Shown: piece after piece, positions 21,918 to 22,796 of the stretch
Numbering within the stretch: the first letter of the stretch is position 1
Layout of the letters: the number at the start of each line of letters is the position of its first letter
NCBI GenBank assembly: GCA_910587645.1
Contig: CAJUNA010000023.1
Coordinates: 1 to 22,796, forward strand
Direction: 5' to 3'
From: an uncultured Oscillospiraceae bacterium
GTDB lineage: Bacteria > Bacillota > Clostridia > Oscillospirales > Oscillospiraceae
Length of the DNA stretch: 22,796 nt
Notes under the pieces: model-generated
What the model saw: the letters and a program-made list of their open reading frames with translations, nothing else
The model's database searches: none
What the model was told of the DNA's origin: nothing
Translations under genes and position numbers: made by a program

Positions 21918-22403
21918 ATGTTGGGAAGAAGAATGACTGCGGCCATAGTTGACTTCATTCTAGGGGTCATCCCCTTGTTCGTTGTCTGTAATATGATCCT
22001 TGGCAATATTGTTGGCAAAAATGTTGACCCTCAGATTTTGCCGGCTATCGCGTTTCAGATAGTTTTATCTCCACTTGGGATTATCCAGCATAGCATTGAA
22101 TACCCGGGCTCTTTGGGTATAAATTTAGAACAGCTCTGCTTTTCACTTTTTATCGCATTTGTGAGCGAAGTTGCATTATATTCCGCATTTGATCTGTCGC
22201 CGGTGAGAAGGACGATTGGTAAAATTCTGATGCATATTGAGTATGAGCATGACCTTACTTTATGGTGTGCATTGCTAAGGAACGCGATAAAAACCTTAAC
22301 GCGATATCTGCTTGGTATTCCGCTGATCTTTATTCTTTTCTCTAAAAAAGGACAGATGCTACATGATATAATAATTCATAATTCTGTCATCAATTCTATA
22401 TAG
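21918..22403 (+). CDS. RDD-family small membrane protein
   Basis: 161 residues from the ATG at 21918, with AAAGGTG upstream; an in-frame GTG 36 bases earlier lies inside the hairpin and is rejected. The N-terminus MLGRRMTAAIVDFILGVIPL carries the Arg and Asp of the RDD family. Hydrophobic segments fall at about 9-28, 45-60, 75-97 and 130-147. Family-like motifs follow: RRTIGKILMHIEY (about 103-115) and SKKGQMLHDIII near the end. RDD proteins are integral membrane proteins, some linked to ion transport, mostly of unknown function. It lies 74 bases after the SLH-vWA-lipase gene, beyond the hairpin, so co-expression is possible but partial. The gene is AT-rich, like the 3' part of its neighbour. 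Confidence 0.8.
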   Translation: MLGRRMTAAIVDFILGVIPLFVVCNMILGNIVGKNVDPQILPAIAFQIVLSPLGIIQHSIEYPGSLGINLEQLCFSLFIAFVSEVALYSAFDLSPVRRTIGKILMHIEYEHDLTLWCALLRNAIKTLTRYLLGIPLIFILFSKKGQMLHDIIIHNSVINSI

Positions 22404-22586
22404 GGCCTACTCCACCCCTCCCCCCAAAACGAGGAAGATGTCAAACGGAGCGCAGCGGCGCTTTTTAGCCATATCCCTGCGCTCTCGCCGGAAGAGTTAT
22501 ACTTTGGTCTACACCTTTTCGGCAAAGCGAAGGACGCAGCGGAAATGGCTGTCATTACTCCAGCAACAAGTCTCTCACGCTCTTAA
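22404..22586 (+). pseudogene. Degenerate coding fragment without start, in frame after the RDD stop
   Basis: The frame that continues past the RDD stop stays open to TAA at 22584-22586. It reads NEEDVKRSAAALFSHIPALS, then PEELYFGLHLFGKAKDAAEM, AVITPATSLSRS. The composition and helix pattern look protein-like, but there is no start codon or ribosome site and I do not recognise the family. It may be the tail of a gene truncated by rearrangement, or chance. Confidence 0.3.
22449..22466 (+). terminator. Short candidate terminator after the RDD gene
   Basis: AGCGC and GCGCT form a 5-bp GC stem with an AGCG loop followed by TTTT. The stem is short, so efficiency is doubtful. Confidence 0.35.
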
Positions 22587-22796
22587 AATAGATTGTTTGC
22601 CTTGCGCACTACGGACTGCTAGCTGACGAGTTAAGTTGAGATTTGTTCCTTATCACTATTACTCCCGAATTAGAACATAGGAAATCTGGCTATGTTGAAA
22701 GAAAGCGGAGACCTTATCAGGGCAATGTTGTAAGGATCGCATAAAAGAAGCTGTTTTATGGCGGATATCGCGTTTGGTCTGAGGCAAGCTGCCAGA
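22587..22796. other. No recognisable feature
   Basis: Neither strand shows a supported gene, RNA or clear repeat in this end stretch. It may be the upstream region of a gene beyond the window. Confidence 0.5.

Overview
The window looks like a chromosomal segment of a gut-type, moderately GC-rich Gram-positive Firmicute (class Clostridia, probably Oscillospirales). This rests on strong AGGAGG-type ribosome binding sites, lipobox lipoproteins, an S-layer-homology surface protein, a YesL-like membrane protein and remnants of clostridial-type mobile elements. The assignment is inferred from gene content only.

Layout. 1-551: N-terminally truncated, internally deleted large serine recombinase remnant (minus), running off the window edge. 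565-1533 (minus) and 1830-3206 (plus): a divergent pair, an HTH+TPR regulator of RRNPP type and an S41-peptidase-like lipoprotein. They are separated by a consensus promoter and a perfect 13-bp dyad. 3207-4311: an insertion-sequence graveyard (IS5-type and IS3-type transposase fragments). 4312-4388: tRNA-Arg(ACG) with its own promoter and terminator, followed by the catalytic C-terminal stub of a tyrosine integrase pointing at the tRNA.

4923-15976 is a sugar-utilisation island. A LacI regulator heads a minus-strand operon with three envelope proteins (single-TM protein, lipoprotein, YesL-like polytopic protein) that ends at a strong hairpin terminator. Divergently, two LplB/YtcP-type permeases and a 552-aa lipoprotein solute-binding protein form an ABC importer without its own ATPase. 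After a GC-rich terminator come an APH-fold kinase, a GNAT acetyltransferase, an intracellular GH32 beta-fructosidase and a fructokinase broken by an internal deletion. The regulator-permease-permease-binding protein-GH32 order resembles the pneumococcal sus (sucrose/fructo-oligosaccharide) locus. Several copies of a TGAAACGTTAT-like operator lie between the LacI gene and the permeases. A convergent 607-aa TIM-barrel glycosidase-like protein follows, with a perfect consensus promoter and a palindrome near its predicted transcription start.

18028-22403: a 1271-aa secreted surface protein (signal peptide, 3 SLH domains, 2 InlB-type repeats, calcium-binding TSP3-like repeats, vWA domain, C-terminal lipase-like alpha/beta hydrolase), then a small RDD-family membrane protein after a T-less hairpin. 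The last 390 bases contain only a degenerate coding fragment.

Best candidates for something undescribed: the SLH-vWA-lipase chimera with its compositional break, the LacI-linked three-protein envelope module, the APH/GNAT pair embedded in a fructoside operon whose fructokinase is dead, and the divergent RRNPP regulator/S41 lipoprotein pair.
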